64,000 nucleotides of DNA from Actinomortierella ambigua (lineage: Eukaryota > Mortierellomycota > Mortierellomycetes > Mortierellales > Mortierellaceae): assembly GCA_016098155.1 (NCBI GenBank), contig JAAAJB010000104.1, forward strand, positions 1-64,000, in the 5' to 3' direction. Below are positions 1-10,906 of the stretch, one piece after another (positions within the stretch are counted from its first letter, which is position 1; every line of letters starts with the position of its first letter). A program made the translations under genes and the position numbers. The notes beneath the pieces were generated by a model that saw only the letters and a list, made by a program, of their open reading frames with translations, made no database searches and was not told the origin of the DNA.

Positions 1-178
1 AAAAAAGAAAAAAGAAAAAAGAAAAAAGAAAAAAGAAAAAAGAAAAAAGAAAAGAAAGAAAAGAAAGAAAAGAAAGAAAGAAAAAAGAAGAAGAAAAAAG
101 GAAGAAAAAAAAAAGAAGAAAAAAAAGAAAAAAAAAAGAGGTGAAGAAAGCGAAGAAAGCGAAGAAAGCGAAGGAGGT
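1..178. repeat. A-rich GAAAAAA-type simple repeat at the window edge
   Basis: The first ~140 bases are runs of A broken by single G residues, roughly every seven bases at first and less regular later. They are followed by four copies of a nine-base GAAGAAAGC-like unit. The unit length drifts, as in a slippage-prone microsatellite. It could be a contig edge or a pyrimidine-rich intron of a minus-strand gene. It encodes only Lys/Glu or Phe/Ser runs and I see no reason to call it coding. Confidence 0.85.
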
Positions 179-370
179 GAACAAGAAGTCAAACACACCC
201 AGATAACCTTGGGTGCCGAGCATTGAAATGACAGGCAAGAGGATCAAAAGGTAAGCAACTTTAACAAGGACACGCGGACAGTTGGCATCAACGAACTTGA
301 AGACAGCAAAGAAGCCATTGCACACACACTTATGATTCTTGTCGGTGTTGCAACAGGATGCCCTACCACT
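150..370 (-). CDS. Possible exon of an unrecognised cysteine-rich membrane protein
   Basis: The minus strand stays open after a possible splice acceptor (CTAG) at about 371. It reads a cysteine-rich stretch (CC, then KCVC, then NCPR) followed by a hydrophobic segment of about 20 residues containing LLILLP. The frame then runs into the T-rich complement of the left-edge repeat, so the downstream exon boundary cannot be placed; a donor may lie near 190-250. No family is recognised. The hydrophobic run and clustered cysteines are what make it look coding. It may be a chance open frame. Confidence 0.25.
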
Positions 371-2246
371 CTAGCGGCTTTGAATCATGCCTGCCCACTA
401 GTCCCCCCCTCTCCCACAAGTCTCTGTCGCCAATACCATCCAATGAATTATCTCCGCAAGGTGACAGGCCTGTCCTAGGCTCGGCCCACTATGCTTCGTG
501 GCCACGGAAGCAATGGTAAGCAAGACCATCAATATTGTGTCACAAAGCACATATGGGATGGCTGTGTGGCTCTCAACGTGCTGAAATTCTGTGCAACCTC
601 TCGCCCTTTCAACTCGTAATAGCTACCCTCTACAATACTTGCAGCCAAATCAATCATCAAGCATCGATGGCCCGGTCTACAACACTACAAGCTACCATCA
701 TTTCCTTGGAACGGTAGGTGGAATCCTTGAGGAGTGAGGCACGGAGCTCACGATAGATGTCATTGTGGATCCCCGGTTGCCAACTCTTTTTTCTTCCTAT
801 GCTTTCCTCTCCAATAGCTCATTCATCCACACCAAAAGCCCTTGAGCCTATCAAGCAATTATCGAATGGGCAGCCACGGCCGACGCCCCTCTTCTCCGGC
901 GGTTCCTTTGTCAACCCCAGTCAACCTAAATATCGTAACACACCCTACACCACACATACGAAACAGAATACCCTACCACACACACCACACATGCCTAGCC
1001 ATCAACTCTTCCGTCACGGAAGTGGTAGCCTGCCCTCTAACATACCATCCACACAACATGCCAATCCCAGTCATCCCCCCACCCAGACCAACCCACTCCT
1101 GCATCCATACATATATACACTCAAAACATATGCAAGTGGAACTGCACACTCACAAGTCTCCTCGGTGCTACTAGATTACAATAATTACTCCCCAAACCCT
1201 CTACCAAGCACCATAACTGATCGGGCAGGTGCGACTTGAACAATAAAATAAAAAGAAATAAAACAAAAAAGCTCGCACGTGGATGCGTAAAGATGGCGAG
1301 TCAACCTCGAACCTTACGACTGCTAATAGCGGACTCGAGTTCTTGAAGGCAGACCCTTACACCACCATTCCACAACACCCAGGCTATTGTACTTTCAGTC
1401 CCCACGACAGAGCCGGATGACATGAGCAAGGCTGTAAACGAGACCACTTTGGCAGATGACGAAGACGATAACTTCTCTTGAGTCAGCGACTTATTTGGAA
1501 CACACCGAGAATCATAAAGATCAAGTGTACAGGTGTACAGGTGTACGAAGATGCAGATGAGACTTGCTCTGTACCAAGATAATAACTCGCCAGATGACTG
1601 TGCTATAGAGAGTTCCATGTCTTCTGTTCTTAAGTTTGCCAAGTACCCCGCCATGGAGTCATCGGGAGTCAAGGCACGAATACAAAAGCGGGAGAGGCTT
1701 TAGGGAGGTGAAGAATGGATCAGGTCAAGAAAGGTTGCGATCGAAACAAAAATCGCTCATTGTCACTGTATAGACACCGATTCTATCGCCTAGCAGCAGC
1801 TCACTTACCTAGCTTACTTACTAGCCATCAAAGGCAATGGACCTCGGAAAATTACACGAGTCTGATTTGGGCCTGGGTGTACCGAACAAGAACACGAAGT
1901 GGAGGAGAATGATGAGGATGAAGGAAGGAAAGGGAGCTCCCTCATGGGCAGAGTTTCGTAACGCATATCCGTTTACGCTCATGTTGGCGTGGACTAATGT
2001 CAACTTAGTGCAAGCACATTGAGCCTGGAAATGTGTTTACACAGGGGAAAGCAACCATAAAACCTCCTTAAACCTTTGAACATAGGACATATCATGAGCG
2101 CGAACGAGATTTGTGATAGAGCAAGACAAGTGAAAAGGAGGCGCATCTTTGGACTCTTTCCATCACTTTTGTAAGTGAAGCCAGTTTGAGGAACGTGATT
2201 CCGGATCCACAATTAATTATGCTTGTAAAAGGTGTATTGTAGAACT
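371..2246. other. Unresolved region with short coding-like fragments only
   Basis: No complete gene could be built here. Several short frames look protein-like, but on both strands at once: a minus frame at about 668-765, a plus frame over about 580-730, and a 123-codon minus frame at 1301-1672. None has a convincing start, splice pattern or family. The stretch 900-1150 is CA-rich, and 1680-2240 holds nothing recognisable beyond the 3' flank of the next minus-strand gene. Confidence 0.5.
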
Positions 2247-4386
2247 CTACGCTCTATCGACAACGAGCTCGCCTTGCGCATTCGTGGAGAGGATCCATCC
2301 TCCTCCTGCTGCTGCTGCTGCTTCATCCACACTCTCATTCTTGGTAGTGTGCGACATTCTTGGCCGGAGGAGCCTGACGGGCCTGTCTGTCGGCGAGGCC
2401 CCGAATCGGAACAGAACCATGCGACCAGTTGTCATCGTCACCATCAAAAACTCCCCAGTGACATCGGTGACAAAATCATGGATTCGATCGCTCATGACTT
2501 CGTCCGCTGGTGAATGGTCAGCATGCTCGCCGCCCTCAATGGAATCCTCCTTCGGGTTGTACAAAGGGTGAGGTGCCTCAGAGTCGATAAACACATTGCC
2601 CGTGATGCCGCCAGTAATCTCCTTGGCTGCGTCTTCAATTTTGTCCTGAGAGCGAGTGGCAACGTGTGCATTCCCATTCTCCCTCACTACATTGGCCGAA
2701 GTGGTTGAGTCGTGATAATGGTGAGGAGGAGAAGGCGGAGGAATGTGGTGGTCTTGTTTGCTCACCTGAGCCTCTATTCGCGGATGCTCACCAGCTACGA
2801 CACCAGCGACCCAAATCCGATGAAGCATTCGACCGGTCGCACGACTCCAGATGCAAAGCATCCCGGTCCGCTTCGAATTGGTGATGTACACCGTCGGCGT
2901 GATGAGCACGCGTGTGCGGTAGTACTGACTCTCGACATGCTCAAACTGATGGTGCTCCCATGACGGCAAGGCTTCGTCTAATACGTGGAGTAGCTTGCAT
3001 GGCCCAATCAGCCCACCTGCGGTCGGCCCATCACTCGCCGTCGCCGCCTGCCAGACGTAGTATCGGTCCAGAGGCGAGCCAGTCGCAATGAACGAACCCT
3101 GAACCGCAAGTGCCTGAACACCCAACGAATGGCGCCTGTAGAGACCCGTCAAGTTGTACAATTGCTCGCCCGTGCGAGCATCCCAAACTCGAAAGGCGTA
3201 GTCACCACCACCACTGATGATGGTTGTTCCCTGAATCACGACATCTTTAGAAAGCAGCAACAGCAACAAAACCGAGCATGTTTGTGTGTGCGTTAGTGTC
3301 ATCTACTCTTCTTACTTTTGCCATTCTCTTCAGAGAGTGAGGGAGTCTTCGGTTTCTATTCCTTACCATGCACCCATCCGGACTCGTGCCGCAAAACATG
3401 CATGCACCTCAGAGGACAGTCGCGCTCCTTGGGCGGCAACGCCTTGCGCTCCTCAACCGCCAGATCATAGACGAATGTCCACACCCGGACCGTGCCATCC
3501 GTCGACGACGACACGAGGTAGTCTTGCGCCTCGTTAATGGCCATTCTCGAAACCACCTGCCGGTGCCGATGCTCACAGTCGACATTCAGGACTCTGCCTG
3601 TCCGCCCATCAAGCACTTGCATCACGATCTTGTCGGGGCTGTCTTCGTCGTCGTCGTCGTCGTCGTCGTTGATGTTGCTGCGAAGGCCTAGCAGCCGATT
3701 CGAACGTACCATTAGCTGGAGGCGCGGCACGGCTATCAGGTCCGAATACACCACAGTCCCACATGTAAGTGCTTTCCTCATGCCGTTGCATGTATCCATC
3801 CAGGTGGCCACTGGCAACGGTAACGGTGTCTGACTGTCCTCTTGCTCAACATGGTGCCTGACAACAAAATAAATAACCTCTCCAGGATGAGTATACACTC
3901 GTTTTTTAAGGGGGGGGGAGAGAGAGAGAATTCAATCGATAACCAGTAGGGTCCACATTAATCATAGCAAACCACACGCAAAAACAAAACGTACGAGTGA
4001 AATGGCTCTCCTCCAAAGACAAGTGCCTTGGCTCTTCGGGCCTGCCAACCTCGATGCACCATATACGTGTGCTTCCAGCTCGAGTCTCCACTAATCAGTG
4101 TCAATGGTGGTGACAAGGGCGCCTTCAGCGGCGGTGGTGCACGCAGCGACTTGTCCACCACCACCACCACCCCCACCGCCGCCGCCGCCAAGGTCTCATA
4201 GGCGAGCCGCCACACATCGCGATCATTCTCCTGGAAGACCTGATACAGCACCCTGCAAGTCGATGCCATCGCAAGAACGCTCCTCGCCGGGTGGATCCTG
4301 CGGTCGTGCGAGCAAGTCGTGCGGGTCAGAGAACGAAAGAGCTCCAGGACAAGCTCTGTTGGGAGTGTGGTAAGAGAAGGCCTCAT
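2247..4386 (-). CDS. F-box/WD40-repeat protein
   Basis: Three exons, read right to left: 3995-4386, 3367-3857 and 2247-3244, giving 626 residues in frame. Introns start GTACGT and GTAAGG and end CAG and AAG. The N-terminus (residues ~5-60) is an F-box with the TLPTELVLELFRSL core. Later come WD40-type blades, seen as AINEAQDYLVSSSTDGTVRVW and ISGGGDYAFRVWDARTG. F-box/WD40 proteins are substrate receptors of SCF ubiquitin ligases: the F-box binds Skp1 and the propeller binds the target. The propeller looks degenerate, with clear WD motifs in only some blades. A poly-Asp run lies in exon 2 and a long acidic/His-rich loop near the C-terminus, before a final VDRA end. The substrate is unknown. 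The family call is firm; the orthologue is not assigned. Confidence 0.82.
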
Positions 4387-5004
4387 CGATTGCTGACAGG
4401 GGTAAAAATAAAAGGGTGAGAGGTAACTTTGAGGTCAAAAGGGAAGGAGGGCGAGGTACGAATAGAGGTAGGAACGAAAAGTGTAGGTGGAGAAGACTTT
4501 TGAGTGCGTTAAATGAGATATTAGAATGAGTACCTTGTAGGACATGACAGGCTGGCTATATTCGATGTCCGATACACTGTGCTTCTGTTACTCCCCCCCC
4601 CCTTGCTGCTTGCACTACAGTACAGGCCAATTCGAACTACACTCTTCCTTTGAGACTGAGCTGATGAAAGAAAAAAGGTCTACTTGGTTTAATCCGTATG
4701 TGTGTGGTGGAGGGTGAATGCGTCTTTTGTAAAGGGAGAGTAGTGAGGTCACTTCTATTGTTCTTGCTCAAAGAAGTCGCCTCATGTGTTGTGTTTTTAT
4801 TCCGACTTGTACTTGCTCTCATCAACACCGTGGAACTTGTGGTTTGTGGTGTTGAACCATGGGATACCAGCTATTAACATAACGGTTGAGCACGAGACAA
4901 AAAGGGAAAGAAACAAAAAAGGGAAGAGATCAACGAGTGCGATAAGGTAAGTATGTCGTTGCGATTCTCATTTTTTTTTCTTCTCGACAAGGCTGTGCGT
5001 GTGA
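4387..5004. other. Intergenic: upstream of the F-box/WD40 gene and 3' flank of the complex I gene
   Basis: No gene is supported. Both neighbours are on the minus strand, so this holds the promoter and 5' leader of the F-box/WD40 gene and the 3' flank of the NUXM gene. A C-run occurs near 4592-4602. Short open frames here have no coding character. Confidence 0.6.
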
Positions 5005-6357
5005 CTAGTGATCAACATTACCAAACTTGGTGGCGGCATATTTCGAGTTTCGTGCAGCAGCAGCCTGAGCAGGCTCATCCATCTTGGGTTCGCCATACAG
5101 GGGAAGACCCTTGGCAAGGCGAGCCTGCATCTCTTCGCGATCCTTGGTCACCTCACGGGCGTTCTCCTCCCAGCCCCAGAATCGAACTATTTTTTTTTCG
5201 GAAAGTGCAAAGAAGAGATGTTTTCAATGAATTAGCGCCTACGGATCACGTTTCTTTGCGAATCAACCTTTGGCTTGATCGTGTCATGCAGAGAAACGAG
5301 GAAACATCGAGTCCGTTCCGATCTCCCCTCCCCTTTCATGTAAGCACAAGCAAGCCTTCCACCTACGGCTAGACTTCTGGTAGGCATAGAGGAAGCCACC
5401 CATGAAACCAAAGGCACCAACAAGACCAAGGGCGAAACCCAGACCCCGGGGGCCAGCAGCGGGACGGAGTCTCTCTATTTTTTTTTTAATCGGAAATGCA
5501 TCACGAAATGGCCACAGTCGTTAGATGTTTTGTACAGATGATAACGGAAGATTCATCTTGGGCCGCCTCTACACGAAAGTGACTGAGCACTAAAAGACGC
5601 CAATGCAGTCTGATCTGCATAGATCTACATCCTGAGTCTCCCAAATGTGGAGGAAAGACTGTCGCATTGTAAAAAAATGTCATAGCTCTTCGAATTGCGC
5701 CGCATCCGCAAACAGGGGGGTCGTCATCACAATTGCTCATGTCCTTACTATCCTGATTGGCAACGAGCTGTTGAGTTTCCAAGTTCCCTGGTGGTGAGTC
5801 CTTCCCTTTTGCAACATCCATATGATCCAAGGAGTTCCTGCAATGATGCTCGGCTCTGGTAGCCTTAGTTCTCTTTCCTTCACAGATCCAATTGAAAGCT
5901 ACGCACGATCCATTCTGTAGGGGGAAAGGCTGCAGCAACTCGGAGAGGCGCATGATAAGCGCATGATAAGCGCGTCCGAGGTGACTCCGAGAATGGTTTT
6001 GCGGACAAAATTAATTCTGCGCGCAGGGTGCTCTCGGAGATGTTAGCTTGATCCATGTAAAGTGATGGATGAGTTGAATTGCGCTTTAAGCGGCAGTTGA
6101 TGGACGTGAAAAATTGGTGCATTTGGGTGTGTTCCTTGCTGCTCCCTGTAGAAATGTGAAATTGAGGTTTCATGCTTGGAGAAGTGTCAAATCCGAGGTC
6201 GCTTACCAAAGGCGAGCAAGGTGGCAGGGGCAGCAGCGGTCAGGGCACCCCATGCGGCGACGTCCGAGCCGCGCATATAGCCGACGACGCGGGTGAAATG
6301 AGGGTCGGCGTCAATCAGGGGATATTCAGTCTTGATGCTCTGCTCGACAGACGACAT
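5005..6357 (-). CDS. Mitochondrial complex I accessory subunit, NUXM / 20.9 kDa type
   Basis: Three exons (6207-6357, 5367-5474, 5005-5186) give 146 residues. The N-terminus carries the family block EYPLIDADPHFTRVVGYMR, followed by a hydrophobic Ala/Leu segment. A second glycine-rich hydrophobic segment (GLGFALGLVGAFGFMGG) leads into YAYQKSSLRFWGWEEN and a charged matrix-side tail. This matches the fungal NADH:ubiquinone oxidoreductase subunit called NUXM in Yarrowia and 20.9 kDa in Neurospora, an inner-membrane accessory protein of the respiratory chain. Introns are GTAAGC...TAG (732 nt, unusually long here) and GTAGGT...TAG (180 nt). The joined SSLRFWGW across the second junction supports the splice choice. 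A TTACGTCA motif, half of a CRE-like site, lies 124 bases upstream at 6481-6488. Short frames inside the long intron are not coding. Confidence 0.85.
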
Positions 6358-7694
6358 GATGTGTATATGTGGAGGGGGGAGGGAGGGGAGTGAGGAGGGT
6401 GATGGTCAGGACACTGGCGGATCACTCCTCCGACAATGCAAGCCAGAGAGCCTCAGAGTTTGCCGGCGAGGGGGCGTGAATTACGTCACCGATTTTTGGG
6501 GGGGTGGCTGCTTCACCACCATTTTGGGATATGAGGAGGCCACCTTGGTCTGACAGCGGGACCGAGAGTACAGTGAGTTTGTTGAACTCAGGAGCTCGTG
6601 GTTTGGGCTTCGCCGTTGACTCGTTTAAGGCTACTACCCATGTTTGAAGCGGGCATGTCTGGATGGACACAGCTATCAGATTGAACAGGGATCGCCAAGT
6701 ACAACAAGGTAATGCTAAAATGGAGCTGTAAAGCTTGTGAACAACGTCTCTGTTTCCACGTTTTTTTTGGGATATGGAGACGTACGAAGCAATTTTTTGA
6801 GCGTGATCATTCTTGCTGCCTCGATAGCAGGAATTCGGGAAACTTCATCTCGCTTGTGCTTGTCTATTTTCTTCCATGGGACGGGCTGAAGGCTTCTTGC
6901 GACCCTGTGGTGCATGAGACGAAAAGTCAATATCAATAGGTCCCTGTAGAAGAAGATCAACGCGATCGATGCGGATACTCCGCTTGGTAATGAGATTTCT
7001 GCTCTTCAGGAGGTTATGCGAGCTTTCGATCCAGTTATTGAACGCGGACAAACAAACGAGACCGAAGGAATGAAGAGACATGCTCGTACCATGTTGCCCA
7101 AGGCCCCCGCGCCCGTCGGCGCGACAGTCAGTCATACTAGTACAGTACCACGCGTTGTCACGACGAGCAAGTCAACTACCAACAGCGTCATTCGTCGTGC
7201 AACACAGCAGCAGTGAGCTGCAGCCCCGTCGCGAGGGTAAGATAGGCCACAGTCACGAAGGCACCTCAGCGCGTTCTGCCTTTGGTTTCTGTGAACCCCA
7301 GCTTCCATTGATTTACAGAAAGACTGTGGTTCCATTTCACGCGCATTAGATGCTGGAGACCATGCTCCGACAGGACAGTGATTGATTCATTGTGTTGACA
7401 TTGTGCCTTCAATCACATCTGACGCTGCTCAAAACTTCGCTATGCTAGAGACTTTGAGAAGCAGTATACTTTGGGGTCCTGGAATCTCATTAACGCTCGA
7501 ACTGAGGTTTCTTGATCTGAGCGCATCTTTGGCTATTCATTGCACTGGCAAGTATCTTTTGATATATATAGGGAACGTCCATGCCATGGTAACCTCTATT
7601 CACGACTCCTTTCCTTGTCTGCATTTGGTGGTCGCACTCAATAAAATACCCTCTGATTCATAATGGACATCACACACAAGAAAGCTATCAGTGT
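6358..7694. other. Intergenic or unresolved, with protein-like frames on both strands
   Basis: This holds the promoter of the complex I gene at its left end and the 3' flank of the next minus-strand gene at its right. Between them are open frames of 60-90 codons on both strands that look protein-like, notably minus 6422-6670 and plus 6950-7216. I could not join them into a gene with consistent phases. Nothing is seen in 7350-7690. Confidence 0.45.
6950..7216 (+). CDS. Possible 3'-terminal exon of an unrecognised gene
   Basis: After an acceptor-like CTGTAG the plus strand is open for 88 codons to a TGA. It reads KKINAIDADTPLGNEI, a likely helical stretch, then a Thr/Ser/Val-rich tail ending in Gln residues. 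Codon use is balanced and the helical part looks amphipathic. I could not find an upstream exon whose phase fits: the candidate MDTAIRLNRDRQ at ~6666-6710, with a GTAATG donor, ends in phase 1 whereas this exon needs phase 0. The opposite strand is also partly open. Treat it as a lead only. Confidence 0.22.
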   Translation, partial: KKINAIDADTPLGNEISALQEVMRAFDPVIERGQTNETEGMKRHARTMLPKAPAPVGATVSHTSTVPRVVTTSKSTTNSVIRRATQQQ

Positions 7695-8076
7695 CTACTT
7701 TTTATCAGACTCGGCTCCAGAGGTCTCGTCCACGATTACTTCATCCTTCTCGCCAGCTTGATCTGGAAAGAAGGAAGAGGAATGTCCATGGATGTTAATA
7801 CAAAGGACAACTCATGAATTCCGTCGTTGGTTCAAAAGAACAGAGGCAACACTTACACCTCTTGTACAGGGTATGAGCAAACTCGCTTCCTGTCCAGCCC
7901 ACAATAAAGCACATCAAATATCGCATTTGTGCACGGTGGAGTGCTTGACGACTGTCCTGCTGACTTTGGTTCACTGACTCTGTGTAGAATCGAGCTTGCG
8001 ACCGAAGTGGCGACAAGTACACCTTGCCGTTCCATGCAGATCGACGGATGGAGGTCACCGAACGCAAGAGCTGCAT
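7695..8076 (-). CDS. Small predicted mitochondrial protein, unrecognised
   Basis: Two exons (7857-8076 and 7695-7762) encode 95 residues. The donor is GTAAGT and the acceptor TTTCCAG, and the joined reading TLYKRYQAGEKDE is in frame. The first ~30 residues (MQLLRSVTSIRRSAW..., rich in Arg, Ser and Leu with no acidic residue) look like a mitochondrial targeting presequence. A moderately hydrophobic stretch, MRYLMCFIVGWTGSEF, follows and then an acidic C-terminal tail ending in DKK. The protein is probably imported, possibly with one weak membrane contact. I recognise no family. An ATG further upstream in the same frame was rejected because it would read through an A/T-rich leader. Confidence 0.6.
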
Positions 8077-8297
8077 ACTTTGAAAAAAAAAATAGAGAGG
8101 AAAACGGACACAGTTATGTGTAGAGGAAATTGAAAAGGGACGAAATTTGTGTTTTCTTTTTGGATCCAAAAAAAATAGGGTTGGCGACCTAAATCTCGCT
8201 TAACTCGGTCTAACTACAGTGAAAAATGGTATGATAACTGTTGCTTGTGCGGATATGGCGGAAAAATCGAGATCTGTTCCAAAATTGCGGAAATCAA

Positions 8298-10906
8298 CTA
8301 ACGCTGAGCAGGGCCTTGCTTTTGTAGTTGGGCCAGTTGCTTAAGAATATCGGCCACCCTGCTGCTACTCTGGTTGTTCTGAGATGGAGACTGGGCCACA
8401 GGAGGTTCGGGTTCCTTGCCTTCGGATGGTCGAGTCGTTTGTTGGTGGGTAGGAGGAGGCACCTGCTGTTGTTGCTGTACCTGTTGTGCCTGTTGTACTT
8501 GCTGTACTTGTGGCTGCTGGTGCTGATGCTGATGCTGATGCTGCTGTGTGGTCTGGGGAGCCTGTTGTGGTGCAAGAGGCTGAGACAAAACTTGGGTGTT
8601 ATATCCACCGGTGGATGTCGGCAGGCTTGCAGCCGGTGTAAGCGGATGAGGCATCGGAGAAGAATGCATGGGTGCAAAGCTTGTAGGTGTCGTGGTCAGA
8701 ATTCCTTGTGGAGTCAATTGCGCTTGTGCTTGAGAGAACCCGGGTAAGCTCACGGCTAGGTTTGCGTTTCCTTGAGGCATCATGTTCATCATTCCAGCTT
8801 GTGTAAACTGCTGAAGCAGTTGGGGTGGGATGCTTTGCATGAGACTGAGTAGCTGTAAAAGGTTCGTTCCTGAGTTCATGGCGTTGGTTGCCCCCGTTTG
8901 GACTCCTGCCAGCATAGAAAGCAAGGCAGGGTTCAGTCCACCAGCTTGAACTTGAGCAACAGGTTGCATGGCTGGGGAGGAAGGCGGAAGCGGCAGGGCT
9001 GGAGGTGCCATCGGCGGCGCCACAGGAGGAGGCGCAGGATACTGAGGCGCAACGGGCAAAGCTGGGGGAACTGGTGGGACTGGGGGAGGCGGCGGCATCG
9101 ACGACACTTGATTTCCTTGCGCGTCACTTGGTTTTCGAGTTGGTGTCTTCGGTGGTTCTGGGGAGCGAACACGTCGTGGATGAGGCTGTTCCTCTCGAGC
9201 ATCTTTGGTCTCGGGAGACTCTCTTGCTTCCAGTGCTTTCTTCCGCAGGTCCTTATGCCTACGGACAATCTCCACGGCATCACGAGGTTCCAAAAGCTGA
9301 TATTCTATGAAAGCCAACAAATCCGTAATGATACTCGGATGAGATCACCTTGAACACACAGAAGGGCAACCGAAGATATCACCAGATATAGCCCGTTTTC
9401 ACATATCCTTCCTCAGGCTTACCATCGTAATCGACCTTTTCATCGCCGACTTTGGTTTCGGGGTCAAACACTTGAAGGGTCACCATGCCCGATTCTTGAT
9501 GGTGTTTCTTGAGAAAAATCACAGCTTGCACGCCTTCCATGATAAGACGCTTGATATCCTGCGGTCCAACTGAGCTTTGGGGCATTTGGTAGATGTGCAA
9601 CTGAATGTCGGCCTGGCGGAAGAGTCTCTCAATCGGACCGACGAACCTCCTGTTAATTTAAACCACAAAGTGTTGCCCGAAAAATCATTTAAACCTGATG
9701 AGCCATGCTGATTCCTGTACGAGCGAAAAGAAAAAAGCATACACAGTCCAGTCTTGGCATCGCTTGAATCGAGAAGGCTGCTGATAGATTTACCTTTCCA
9801 GCTGGTCAATAGCAAGGATTTGGCAGTACGGCACCATTCCACCGTACCGAAAGGGCAGATAAATGCTACTCTCGGCCTGGGCACCCTTGCGATTGTGACT
9901 CGGCGAGCGGCTTGCACCCCTTTGCCTGCTACTGTCCCGCTGCATTGGGGAAAGAGATCTGCGGCGACGATGGCGGTCATCATCAACCTCGCGGCGTCGT
10001 TCTCTGTCCCTGTCCTTGTCCCTGTCCCTGTCTCTCTCCCTATCCTTGTCCCTGTCGTAATCCCTTTCACGTACTCTCTCTCTATCTCTGTCTCTGTCTC
10101 TGTCTCGACGATCACGGTCATCTCGAGCACGGTCTGTCTCACGGTCGTCCACTCGGCTCTTGCTTGCACCGTTGCTGCTTAGATAGTCTCGACGATGGTC
10201 TCGATGCTCACGATCGTCTCCTGAGCGAGATGTACTGTCTCGGCGCGAGGTGTCATATTGATCATAGCGCTTCTTTGCACGATAATCATCTTGAGCGTTG
10301 CTTCCAGTTATATAGGATGGTTGTTCTCGACTGATACCGAGGTCTGTCAGCACGAAAAGTAGTGGTGAGTGACTTTGTTGTTCTCGAGTGCATCAAGGAG
10401 CTTTTAGAGAAACGAAACTGTTCAAGAAAAAGAAAAAAGGCACACATACCAAGTCGGTTGCCCATGAACATGCCTCCTTGCTCGGCAGCAAGTGCTCTCT
10501 TGCAGTCTTGGACTCTCTCGTATTGCACATAACCATAGCCATTGTTGAGTACAATCTCAACCACCTTGCCGTGACGTCCAAATAGCTCAAAGATGTCATT
10601 CTTGCTGCACCGAGGAAGGTTATCCAACGAGAGACGCGATCCAGTAGGCAGCTTGCTTAGCTCAACACCCTTGGCATCTTCATAGGGCATCCCTGTTCCC
10701 AAACGACGATCACGCCATTCAAGTTCCATCATGATTCCCGCACTTCCATTCGAACCATCGGTAATGGACTGTTCTGCTTGGCTGGCAACTTGTTGCTCAG
10801 TGAAAGTTGGCCAATCTAATGACGGCATTGATGTCGTTGCTGTGGCAGATGAATGCATCGATTGCTCGTTGCTCCATCCGTTCTCAGTTGTTTGTGAGGT
10901 CTGCAT
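8298..10906 (-). CDS. Nab3-like RNA-binding protein (RRM, RD/RE tract, Pro/Gln-rich tail)
   Basis: Four exons (10450-10906, 9794-10343, 9423-9649, 8298-9304) give 746 residues. Residues ~90-158 form an RRM (SRLSLDNLPRCSKNDIFELF, then NNGYGYVQYE as RNP1). An alternating Arg-Asp/Arg-Glu tract (~185-260) follows. Residues ~325-410 read like the anticodon-binding-type fold found after the RRM region in Nab3/NCOA5-like proteins (ADIQLHIYQMPQ, then GVQAVIFLKK). The rest is Pro-rich, then Gln/His-rich, ending in a short helix VADILKQLAQLQKQ. Yeast Nab3 has the same order: RRM, Q/P-rich tail, terminal self-association helix. Nab3 works with Nrd1 and Sen1 in termination of non-coding transcription in the nucleus. 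All four exon phases agree. The start is the first ATG in frame; an upstream GTG in frame was not used. An NCOA5-type role is the alternative. Confidence 0.75.

Noticed and set aside
9354..9422. Read-through end of the third Nab3-like exon (…GYVKTGYIW stop)
   Set aside because: A GTAAGC donor and a TTTCATAG acceptor join it in phase to EYQLLEPRD, giving one continuous 746-residue protein.
9754..10334. Plus-strand frames rich in VPVPVS or CPCPCP over the Nab3-like RD tract
   Set aside because: They are the complement of the Arg-Asp/Arg-Glu codons; the minus frame joins the RRM and later domains in phase.
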